Below, one piece after another: positions 12,301-24,300 of a DNA stretch of 64,000 nt (position 1 is the stretch's first letter; every line of letters starts with the position of its first letter). The stretch covers positions 1,042,839 to 1,106,838 of the forward strand of contig VZTJ01004385.1 in assembly GCA_013397795.1 (NCBI GenBank). The letters are read 5' to 3'. This DNA is from Orthonyx spaldingii. Lineage: Eukaryota; Chordata; Aves; Passeriformes; Orthonychidae. A model generated the notes under the pieces. It saw only the letters and a list, made by a program, of their open reading frames with translations. It had not been told where the DNA came from and ran no database searches. The translations under genes were made by a program, and so were the position numbers.

Positions 12301-15300
12301 CATCCTCCTGGGCAAATAATTGCACAAATTGTCTGTCCTCTCCTGGAAAATGTGTGTTTAGCACCAGTTCCCTTCCTCCAGCCCTGCAACCCCACGGTGG
12401 GGTGATGGGAATTCATAATGGAGCACGTGGAGATGAACTGGGAGCTTCCAACAGCGTGGAGGAGCTGTGAGGGCTGGGTGAAATCCCATCCAGGGCACAG
12501 TGGGAGCATCAGCCTCCCTCCCTGGGAAAGCACTTCCACCTTTGCTCAGACTCAGATTGAAGTCACAGAGGTTTGAGGGCGTGACTTAAACGCTTTCTCG
12601 AGTTGGGACGTCTGAGATGATAAATTGGGGAGAGCCCTTGATGTGCAAACAGCACTGGATGAGGTGCTGGGTGAGGGCTGGTGCTGTCCCCTGGCTCTGG
12701 GACACGTGCCACTGTTCCCTGGGAGCACAGCACTCATTCCCTGGCAGGGTACAAGCCAGAAGTGTAAAACAAGCTTCAGCTTCCATGGCAAACACACTGA
12801 AGCCTGAGCCCTGCTGTCTGAGGGAGCAGTCACAGCACCTCTGATTGTCCCGACGTTCATTCCTTGCTGCTGCTTTGTAGTTCAGCCAACTCCCTCTTTC
12901 CTGTGCCATTTCTGATCCCCAGCCAGCTCTCTGCGAGGCTCCTCCCTGAGAGGAGAGGAGCAGCAGTGGTGGCTCATGTCACGCTGTCACACGAAGCCCA
13001 CACAGCCCAGGCGTGGCTGAGTCTGTGCTGTATCCATCCTGCACCAACACTTGTTCCATCCTGACATTTTGTTCCCGGGAAATGAGGACCTCAGAGGGCA
13101 TTTGCTGAGGTCTGTGCCGCCAGCAGCCCACACCTTGGTGAATCAGAGCGAGAGCTGAGACACGGTTTCTCACCTCTGAGATGATTTCTCACCTCCCCCG
13201 GAGCACAGCAGTTAAAATTGATGGATGTAGGATTTTTTTTTTTTTTTTTTTTTTCCATTTAAAATGTTGCTCTCTGGCAGCGGGCACTGCACCTTCCCCC
13301 TGCCCTGCTAACGACAGATGACAGCCCAGATTGAGGGGCAGCGAGGTCATTTCTGGGATTGACTGTGGGAATCGTGCTGTGCTCCTGGAGCTGTGGCCAG
13401 AGGAGCGAGCACTGCTCCATCTGTGCCTTGGGCTCTCCATCGATTCCCTGCCGTGGTGCCAGGCTGTCACACGGGGAAGGACAGGCCACAGGCAGCTCCA
13501 GGGAGCATCTTTCCTCCATTCCTGGCTGGCAGGTGCTTTGCCCACGTCTCTGCCAAGCTGCCAGCTGACCACTGCCTGTTGCAGTGGGTTTGTGGCTCGT
13601 GCTGTGCTATTTGATTGTGCCAGATGTGGCTGGTTGGCCTGGGAGGTGGTTCCAGATGGGCTGGGAGGTATGGGAATGGCAGGGTGCCACAGGAAGGCCA
13701 CCACACTGGTCTGCTTTAGCCAGGAGCAAAGGAGGCTCGGGGGGCCCTTGTGGCTCTGCACAACTCCCTGACAGGAGGGGGCAGCCGGGGGGATCGGGCT
13801 CTGCTCCCAGGGCACAGGGACAGGAGGAGAGGGAACGGCCTCAGGCTGGGCCAGGGGAGGTGTAGATTGGGTATCAGGGAAAATTTCTTCATGGAACGGG
13901 TGGACAGGTGTTGGAGTGGGAGGTGGTGGAGTCCCCATCCCTGGAGGTGTCCATGGAAGGACTGGATGTGGCACTCAGTGCTCTGGGTTGGTGACAAGGT
14001 GGGGACTGGTCACAGCTTGGACTCGATGGTCTGGGAGATCTTTTCCAAGCTCAGTGAGTCTGTGATTCTCTGGGATGTCTCATCGTTGTGGGAAGCCTGG
14101 AGCAATGTGGAAAGGGTGGGAGGAGGAAAGGGGAAAGGGGGTAGGATCCCACCCACTCTCAGCATTCTCCTTCTCCACCTCGCAGAGCTCCAGCGCCTGG
14201 GGAGGCTTCAGGAGCAGAGATGTTTTGTTCATTTTTTTCCAAACTGAGTTGAACAGGGCTTGGAGCAACCTGGTCTAGTGGAAGGATGCCTCAAACGTGA
14301 GCTGTGTGTGAGCTGGGGGAACACTTCCTGTGGCTGTGGGATATTTCTTCAGCTGAGGGGGAAAACTGGGGTGCTTTTATGGGGCTGTTGCAATTCCTGG
14401 GATCATCAGCAACTCGGCAGAGGCAGTGACAGGAGGGTGATGCTGCACAAGGTCATTTGTGGCAATTAGCACAGATTGTCTTCGAGGGACCTTGTGCACT
14501 CAGCGTTTGGCACCTCGGTTCATCTTGTGATGCATCCAAAGGAAAGTCAAGCAATAATTTATGTCACGACTGCAGGGATAAAAGCCGTTCCTGCCATATG
14601 CCATGGATTTGGCTTCAGCAGAGCTGGGAATTGTTACATACTCGTGAATCATGTCAGGTCCCAGAGCTGTGGGTGTCACAAACCTGACAGTGACCCCAGG
14701 AGGGTGGGACAGACTTTGTAGCAGGGCCTGCTGTGACAGGACAAGGGGTGATGGGTTTAAACTAAAAGAGGATTGATTCAACCTAGATTTGAGGAAGAAA
14801 TTTTGTGGTGAGGCACTGGAGCAAAGAAGCTGTGGCTGCCCCTGGATCCCTGGAAGTGTCCAAGGCCAGGCTGGATGAGGCTTGGAGCAGCCTGGGACAG
14901 TGGGAGGTGTCCCTGCCATGGCAGGGGTGGAATGGGATGAGCTTCAAAGCCCCTTCCAACCCAAACCATTCTGGGATTTATTCAGAGTTAACATCAGGTT
15001 TATGGCTCAGTTCCCTCCTAGTGAATGTGTTATAAACAATAAAATAAGTGTAACTTAAAACAAAAACCCACCAGTGGGGTTTGTATTTATGCAGCTGTTC
15101 CTGAAGAGGTCACATCCCAGCAGGGCTCCTGAGCCCAGGAAAACATCCACTCTCCTTGTACGTGCCCAAAATACAGCTGATTTAAATTAAATATAAACTA
15201 AATACAGCTGATTTAAATTAAATAAATAAATTTATTTAATTAAATAAATAAATTTAAATTTAATATAATATATTTAAATTTATATGTTAAATATTATATA

Positions 15301-18300
15301 ATGTTATGGGGCCAACACCATCACCTGGTGAGAGCACCTGCTGCATGTGGAGTTCAGGGGGGGCTGTGCTGATTTACCCTGATTCAAACTCCACTTTAAA
15401 ACATGCCCTGTTCCTAAATGTGTTTCCCAGGGATCCAGAGCAGAGTTTTGTTACTCCATCTCTGGGAAAAGCTTTTGACCTTGGTAAAACATTTATGAAA
15501 TCAATGTTTATTGCAGCCATTTGGTTTGAACAGTTCACTTGCTTTGGGGTCTCCAAGTTGATTTGCAGTTGCAGTTTGAAGGAGGCAAGAGATACCTGAA
15601 TAGAAGTAATGTCACAAGTGTGTGTCCAGTGTGGGATTTAAGGCCTGATTCTGCCTCCTTCATTTCTCCAGGATGTCAGGAATATCTGTGGTAACTTGAA
15701 GTGATTGATTCCTTCAGCATGAGGTTGGTGGAGTTTGAACATTTCTGTGCAGTTGGTAGGTAATTTATATAACATTTTATGTAACAACTTGCTGCCTTCC
15801 TCGTTTTGCATGTGCATAAATACATCAACCAACCTCTTCCTGAAGGAGAATATTTTAAAAGCCGGTGGTCTTGGTGGCTGCACAGCTCTGCAGCAAAAAA
15901 TAGGTGTTTATTCTGAGGCAGGGTTGATATGGAGATGATTATTTTTGATGCCTGTGCTGCAAGTGGCAGATAATATGGTCTGTAATGAAATACTTGAGAT
16001 ATCCCTGGCCCTAGATGGGATATGGAGGTAATCCAAGGGCTGGAGCCACGCTGGGAGAGCTGGGGGTGCTCACCTGGAGAGGAGAAGATTCCAGGGAGAG
16101 CTCAGAGCCCCTTGCAGGGCCTAAAGGGGCTCCAGGAGAGCTGGAGAGGGACTGGGGACAAGGGCTGGAGGGACAGGACACAGGGAATGGCTTCCCACTG
16201 CCAGAGGACAGGGATGGATGGGAGATTGGGAAGGAATTCCTGGCTGTGAGGGTGGGGGGGCCCTGGCACAGGGTGCCCAGAGAAGCTGTGGCTGCCCCTG
16301 GATCCCTGGCAGTGTCCAAGGCCTCTTTAGGGCTCATCCTGTGGCACACAGGTCCCTCCTTGGTGTTTTTCCATGCTGGAAGTGCCCGTGGCAGCTCAGA
16401 ACCCACAGAGCTGTGGGCTCCTGGTACTGCTCTGTGTGCAGGGAGTGTTTTTGTTGCTTTGCTGGGAACCCCTTCCCTGGGCTTGAGAGAAAGATGGGAA
16501 GGACAGGCCCGGGCAAGCTTTGCTTAATGAGCTCCTTTTCCCTTCTGTGTTCAAACCTGGCTGTAAGTTTAAATGGAAACATATTTCAATAAAGCAAAGC
16601 CTTCAAGGGCCAGGAACAGGCCCTGGCACCTCTGTGACTCAGGCCTCACCTTGGAAAAGCCAAGGAAAAAAAAGGAAAAAGCCACTGGAAAAAGCCTAAA
16701 CTTCACATTTTATAGTGATATTAAAACCCCTGGTTCTCTGTGACATTTGTGTGCAGACCCTTTGTCCTTGATTCCCTCGTGGGGAGTCAGCAGAGCCTCC
16801 TGGCAGTGCCAGTGCTCCGAGGCTGGAGGTGGAGGCACAAGGGCTGCCCGGAGCTGGGTGGGACAGACAGGACAAAGGGCAGCCACGGGACAAATCCAGG
16901 CTTGTCCCGTGCCTCTGCATTGTCAATCCAAGGGGTCGTGGCAGGGACACTCAAGCTGACCACCTGGGAGCTAATTAAAAATCCGGGTTAATGAGCTCAG
17001 CCTCACTGGGCTAATGCCACTGGGCCAGGTCTGCTGTGCATCCAGCTCTGTGGGGTGGACATCCCGCAGATGGGATGAGAGGAAACGGCCTCAAGTCGCA
17101 CCAGGAGAGGTTTAGGATGGATATTAGGAGAAATTTTTTTCCCCAAAAGGGTTGTCCAGCCCTGGCACAGCTGCTCAGAGCAGGGCTGGAGTCCCCATCC
17201 CTGGAGGGATTTAAAAGCCACGTGGTTGTGGCACTTGGGGACATGGGGCAGTGGTGGCCTTGGCATCCTCAGCACCATGTTCTGGTAGAGCTGTGTCTGT
17301 GGCTCCTTTCCTCCTTAGTCTGGTTTTTCTTTCTTTTTTCTTGAAAGCACTTTCCTCTAAAAAAAAACCCCAAACCGATTACTGAAGTAAATGTGAATTA
17401 TCCCCCCGCTCCCATCCCCTGGTATTTCCTGGGTTCTGAAGAACTTCTTCATAAATAATCATGAATGATTCAGAGTCCATTAGTGGCTTCCCTGGTGACA
17501 CCAGGATGTATTGCTCTGCTCCAGTGGTTTGGATTCCCTCAGCTGTGGGTACAGAACCCCCTCACTCCTCGTTCTCTGTAGAAACACTGACAAGTTCTTC
17601 ATTACTTCCTAATTAGCCAGACGCCCCTTCTTATTAAAGATTAATTTTTTTTAAAGGCAGTCATTATATCATCTCTTCCAGGATTATTGATTTATTCTTC
17701 TTCCTTTTTTATTAATGGATCTACAACCTTCTCGTAATCCATCCAGTGCAGTGGTTTCCTTGCCTTTCATCCTCCTTTCCTTACACCGTTCCCAGTCTCC
17801 TGCTGCCTTCGTTGCTTTCATCACTCTCTGCCTCTCTCTGGGGTTTATTTTCCTTGGGAATCTTAGTGTGGGCTCCCGAGAGGCCACTTCAAAACATCTT
17901 CTGAGCTTGAGGGAGTGGGATTTCCAAAGACAGCTTGGGTTTGTTTGCCTGAGGCCACTTCCAGCCCCCAGCCAGAGGAGGAAAAAGGGTCTGTGGAATT
18001 CCTGCTGTGCTCAATCTCCTCCCCGTCTGAGGCAGGACTTCTGCTTAGTCTGGGAATGAGATGCTTTCCCATCTCTGTAAATCCAGCTCTCTCCGTGTTT
18101 TGGAGTCTCTGTATTCCAGGCTGGCTTTTTGGGTATCTGCAGCCCCAAATGAAATGTGGCTGCTATCACATTTTGGGATTAATCCCAAATCTAGCCCTTT
18201 TCAACCTGGGTTGGATACACCTTACATCCAGATGTAGGGGCTCAGAGCCCAGTGCCTGGAAGAAGGAGTTAACAGAGAAGAAAAGCTGGATTTTCCTGTG

Positions 18301-21300
18301 TTTTTTCCTGAATTGAGGTGAGGTCTGAGCTTCCTAGGTGTGTTTTCCTGCATCTACCCAAGGCTGCTGTGGTGAGTGGTGCATTCCCAGTGCTCCAGTA
18401 TCCATGGTGATGGGAAGGATTTCTCCAGCGCTGCTTTAAAGGGAATGTGAAATCCTGGTCCGTGGACCTTCCCTTGGCCTCTTGCAGAGAACTCCCAAGG
18501 GCAGAGCAGGACTGTGTGAAGCCCCAGGGGTCTGGCAGTGACCCTGCTCTGCTTTGTCCCCACAGTGAAACCCCACTGGGTGACAAGGTGGGAGCAGCTC
18601 TGCTCAGACAAAGGTGTTCTTGGCAGGCAAAAGCTCTTTTTTTTTTTAGTTACACAGCATTGGTGATAGAAAACTTCAGATTAGGAGGGACCTCTGAGAG
18701 CTCAAGTCCAACCTTTAGCCCAGAAGCAGCAGCAGTAACTGAAGGAGAGTTTTCCACATTGATTTGGGTTGGAAAGGACCTTAAAACCCATCCAGTGCCA
18801 CCCCTGCCATGGGCAGGGACACCTTCCACTGTCCCAGGCTGCTCCAGCCCTGTCCAACCTGGCCTTGGACACTGCCAGGGATCCAGGGGCAGCCACAGCT
18901 TCTCTGGGCACCCTGTGCCAGGGCCTCCCCACCCTCCCAGCCAGGAATTCCTTCCCAATATCCCACCTCACCCTGCCCTCTGGCAGTGGGAATCCATTCC
19001 CTGTGTCCTGTCAGCTCCACTGCCGAGGTCTCCGCGTTTCTCACCTGGGCTGGCTGGAACCTTCCAGAGGCTCCTGGCTGAAAGCACAGATCTGAGTGAT
19101 GCTCTCCAGGGAGCGTTTCCCGTCCTGTTGGAGGGGGAAGAAATGAAGCAGAAAGACCAGGTGATCCATGTTTTCCTCCTCTTTCCTCCTCCTCCTGCTG
19201 CTGCTGTGTGAATCCAACAATCTTATTAAAAGCAGAAAGCATAAAATCAGTGATAATCAGCCAATGTCCTGTTGCTGGTGAACAGAGCAGGGATGTTGCT
19301 GTGTCTGTGCTGAGCAGGTGGATAAGTCAGCTGGGCAGAGCCAGAGCTCGCTGCTGTTTCCTGGAGAGGTGAGGGAGAGCTCAGGGAGGCTGCTGGGAAT
19401 GCTCAGGTCCCTGAAATGTGTTTTGCTGATGGCTCTGGGCATCCTTGTTACACAGAACATCTCGGGAGGTTTAATGTGTCGCTTTTGTGCTCGTCAGGCG
19501 CTCACCGGTGCACACGAGCTTTAAAGCACTGGCCAAGAGCAATGTTCAGTGAAACACCAAACAGGAGGTTTTAAGAGAACCCACATCCTCCTAAAAATAT
19601 GGCAGAGAAGCAGAGGGAGGGGCTTGCTGTGTACTTGGAGGTCAGGTTGGTGGTGATGCATTTTCCTGAAGAGGTGATGGTGATGATACTCAGGGATTTA
19701 TTTCGTCAAATCGATGGAAGGGCTCAAAGGAGAACACAAAACACCCCAAAAAGGTGCTGTGAGCTATCCTGAATGCTGGGGAAATTCATGTCAGCCCAGC
19801 CTCAGCTGGAGGATGGTGGTGGCATGGGGCACCCCGGGATGGGGGTGTTTGAAAAGCGTGGGGGAGAGCAGCTGGAAAAGGAGACCTCAGGAAAAAGGAG
19901 TGAGCTGGACATGCACTGAGAGGAGGTTGAGGAGGGGGGTTGGGATGAGCTTGAATCCTCAAGCAGGCTGGTGGAAGATTTGTGTTTCCATGGGTGCAGC
20001 AAGACGTTCAGCACTTCAGTCCTAGCAGTGAAAATGTGGTTAAATTTACCCTTCTCCCACTTTGGGATTGGGAATTTTGGCGTATGGGCAAATACCCAAA
20101 TACCATCTCCTTCAACAGGGATTAGCCAGTATCCCATCAGGAATGGGAGGGATGGGCTGAGGCTGATTTAGATTTGAGCCAAAGATGGAAATGACCAAGT
20201 GCAGGCCGTAGTCATAAAATCATGGAGTGGTTTGGGTTGGAAGTGACCTTAAAGGTCCTCTACTCCAACCCCTTCTGTGCTGACGCTGTTTCACTTCACA
20301 TCCCAGACTGCTTTTCACAGTGGCCCATGGTCAAGAGCAGCAGCCAAAAGAAATCCACATCCTGCAGTTTTGTAGGACTTTGGAGGTGTCCAAGGTAAGA
20401 TTTGAATGGGGGAGGAGACACCTTTGGTTTGGCTCTTTCCCTTGGGAGAGTTTTTGGATACAGCAGCCCATCCTTGGAGGCTGCAGCACCGAGGATTCTT
20501 TCGGAAATGCCAGGAGATGGGGGCAAAGCCACCTTGAGGGGATGCTGGAGGATATTTGTGCTTCCTCCTGTCCAAGGGATGTTCTGTGGATCCACAGCCA
20601 AAGGCAGTGAGATGCCATCTCCCATCTGCTCCTTGAAAACCTCCCTGGAGCTAAATCCACGAGTAAATTGTGTAACATCCCAGTTTTGGGCTGCAGCCAA
20701 AGAGGCAGAGGGCTGTGAAATGAGGAGCTGTTGCTCAGGGGCCGGGACAGGATCTGGGAGAGCCACGATTTGGATGGACAGGGACATCCTGCACAGGGGT
20801 GCTGTGGCTGTGGGACCTGCCTGGTGACAGCCAGGACATCAGGGACCTGCCTGGTGACAGCCAGGACATCAACCACCTGCTCCTGCTGCCTGGAAGGGGA
20901 ACTTTTGCCTTTGTGGGAAGCACGTGAGGCCTCCTTAGACCAAGCACCCGCCCCACTACCCTGGAGCTGGCACTGGGAGAGGTGCCCGGTGTCACCTGTG
21001 GCAGAGCAGGGGTGGATTCCAAACCTCCTGGATGCCACATCAGGGCCAGGTTCAGGAGGAAGGGGCTTCACTGAGCTGTCTTCTGTGGTGGGACTTCAAA
21101 GAATCCCAGAAAGTTTGGGTTGGAAGGAACCTTAAAGCTCATCCAGTGCCACCCCTGCCATGGCAGGGACACCTTCCACTGTCCCAGGCTGCTCCAAGCC
21201 CCAATGTCCAGCCTGGCCTTGGGCACTTCCAGGGATCCAGGGGCAGCCACAGCTTCTCTGGGCACCCTGTGCCAGGGCCTCCCCACCCTCACAGCCAGGA

Positions 21301-24300
21301 ATTTCTTCCATATATTGAACCTAAATCTCCCGTCTTTCAGCTTAAACCCATTCCCTGTGTCCTGTCCCTCCATCCCTTGTCCCAAGTCCCTTTCCAGCTC
21401 TCCTGGAGCCCTTTTAGGCCCTGGAAGGGGCTCTGAGGTCTCCCTGGAGCCTTCTCCAGGCTGAACACCCCAACTCTCCCAGCCTTCGTGGTCACCACCC
21501 AGCCGGTCACAGCCATGGGATGTGTTCCTTTCCCTCATTGCCTCAGTGACCACTCAGAGCTGGAGAATCCAATACAATTTGCATTTCTAGGCAATTAAAT
21601 GTCAAAGCAAAGTCAAGATGCTGGCGAGCTGTCAAGGCTGTTTATGGCTGTGCCTGACTCCAGCACCCAGATGGTAATTGAAGGCTGTGGGACAAGACAA
21701 AAGGATGGTCAGTACACTCCCTGCAGGAAGAGGAATTGCCCCACAGGGCTCTCAGCCCTGGGTTGGGGCCAGGACTGGAAAAAACTCATTGTTTATGCAG
21801 TTAATCAGGTTTAAATTTAACTCCAAACAATGTAATCAGATTTAAGGGCTTAATGCAGTAATGGGATGGGAGAGCTGAAGTGTGAGTAACCACCGGAGCG
21901 GGGAGGCACTAATGGGATTGGAGGCAGATGGAGCAGGGTTTTAAGGCAGAAAGTGCCAGATCTGCAGTGAGCACAGTCCTGGGTGTTGGGCAGTGCCTGG
22001 ACCACAAGTGTTGCCTGGATGGAGGTGGAGGAGAAGATGTTGGATGCTCACTTGCAGTGGTGACCACATCTGTGTGTTCCTGTGCTGATTCTACCCCAAA
22101 AATGGGTGTGCCCATCCCCTGACAGCTCCATGGCCTTGTTTTGTCCCCAGCACCTTTATTCTGTACAGGACTCAGATCCTGGCCCCTGAGATCGTAACCT
22201 AACTCTTTGCTTCCATGTTTTTTCATCCAGCATGGAGAAAAACGGGGTCTAAGGAAACAGTGTTTGCCTGCTGGGGCTTCCCTCACCACTTGCAGGAATG
22301 TCCTCCAGGCTTTTTGAGTAAAAAGATGCAGCACTGGTTTGTGTCCTTCAAACCCAGCAGGATCCAGCCCTTTCCCTGGTGCTGACCTGATTGGAAGTGG
22401 TTTGGATTGGAAGTGGTTTAAAGCCTGCTGACCTTTTCTGGCAGCCGTTCCCCCAGTGCTCATTTGTTCTGCATAAATAAGAGCATTTCACAGCCATCCC
22501 TCGGGAGCTCATTTTCTTCTGGATGAACTCAAACCCTCTGGCATTGCTTGGGCCTGAAGGAGAAGGGAGGTCAAGTGGAGCAGGGGTTTTTCAGGGAGAT
22601 GACAGCACATTGCTAAGGAAAGGAAAGGGCTTTGCTGCCTCCAGGATATAATTAAGGATGGCCGTGACACCATCAGCGTTTCACATCCTCCTGTTCATGT
22701 GGTGGGCACCTGGGAATCTGGGAATCCTTGGGAAGAGCTGAGATGTTTGACCGTGGCTCAGTGTTCCCTGAGCATCGTGTGAGTCTGCTTTGGTGTTTGT
22801 CATGGAGAGAGGCTGCCCTGGTTCTCTTTTTTTTTTTTTTTNNNNNNNNNNNNNNNNNNNNNNNNNNNNNNNNNNNNNNNNNNNNNNNNNNNNNNNNNNN
22901 NNNNNNNNNNNNNNNNNNNNNNNNNNNNNNNNNNNNNNNNNNNNNNNNNNNNNNNNNNNNNNNNNNNNNNNNNNNNNNNNNNNNNNNNNCTTCCCAATAT
23001 CCCATCCATCCCTGCCCTCTGGCACTGGGAAGCCATTCCCTGTGTCCTGTCCATCCAGCCCTTGTCCCCAGTCCCTCTCCAGCTCTCCTGGAGCCCCTTT
23101 AGGCCCTGGAAGGGGCTCTGAGCTCTCCCTGGATCCTTCCCTTCTCCAGGTGAGCACCCCCAGCTCTGTCTCCAGAGCAGATTGGCTCCAGCCCTTGGAG
23201 CATCTCTGTGTCCCTGTGGATGGGACACACACCAAAGGGACACGTGCCAGCAGGAGAAGGGTGGGCAGCTCTGTGTGGGCTGAAATGAGGCTGTGGGAGG
23301 AAGCAGAGAGATCCTTTGGCTGGAAAAGGCGCAGTGAAGATCCTTCCCAAGGAGCACCAGCACACAGCTCCCTTCAGCAGCTGTGCTGAGCCGTGTCTGG
23401 AGCAGCACCACGGTGCTGGGGGCACGTCCCTGGCCCTGGTGGCTGCACTGACTCACAGTGGCTGTCACCAGTGGGGCTGGTGGCATGTCCTGCACGCCCA
23501 GGGCTCGTTTGCTGTGGTGTGTCAGTGCTGCTGTGTTCCCAGAGATGAATGAGGCTGGGGACAAGTCCCAGCTGAGCAGTGACTCCTGCAGCTCCCTCCC
23601 CTGTGAGGCTCAGCCCAGCAGTGCCCTGAGCTGCTGGAAGTGCTTGGAGCTCTCCTGGACCAGCACTCACAGCCACTCCCTGAGCTGCTGGAAGTGCTCG
23701 GAGCTCTCCTGGACCAGCACTCACAGCCCCTCCCTGAGCTGCTGGAAGTGCTTGGAGCTCCCCTGGACCAGCACTCACAGCCACATCTCTGAGCTGCTGG
23801 AAGTGCTTGGAGCTCCCCTGGACCAGCACTCACAGCCACATCTCTGAGCTGCTGGAAGTGCTTGGAGCTCTCCTGGACCAGCACTCACAGCCCCTCCCTG
23901 AGCTGCTGGGCTGGTTCTTGGCTGGAGGTGCTTTTCAGGCAGAACAAACACAGAGCTGCACCTCCACTGCTCTGCAGAGGAGCTGAGGACACTCCATCCT
24001 GCACACACTCCTCCTGCATTTGTGGAAAGGGATGTTTGAACACTTTTTGCTGTTCCCCAGCCCTCAGAGGGAGCAAACCCCTGCCTGGTGAAGGGCAGGG
24101 CTGTGGGCACTGTCTCTGCAGCCACGGGGCTGGTCCGTGGGACCTTGACCTCCTCCTCCTGGGCTCCCACCTGCTGCAGTTTGGGATCTCCTTCTGCCCT
24201 GGGATGCTCCTCTGCGTGGGACATTCCCACCAGGCTCCCGCTTCCGACTGCAGCTGCTGCTGGAACAGGGGCAGGGAGGTGAAAAGAGCAGAGCTGAATC

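Noticed and set aside
21032..21553. Many open frames with the MGRDTFHCPRLLQ or AQGAQRSCGCPWIPGS motif, here and across the window
   Set aside because: Conceptual translations of CR1 3' ends, repeated at every CR1 copy in either orientation; not genes.
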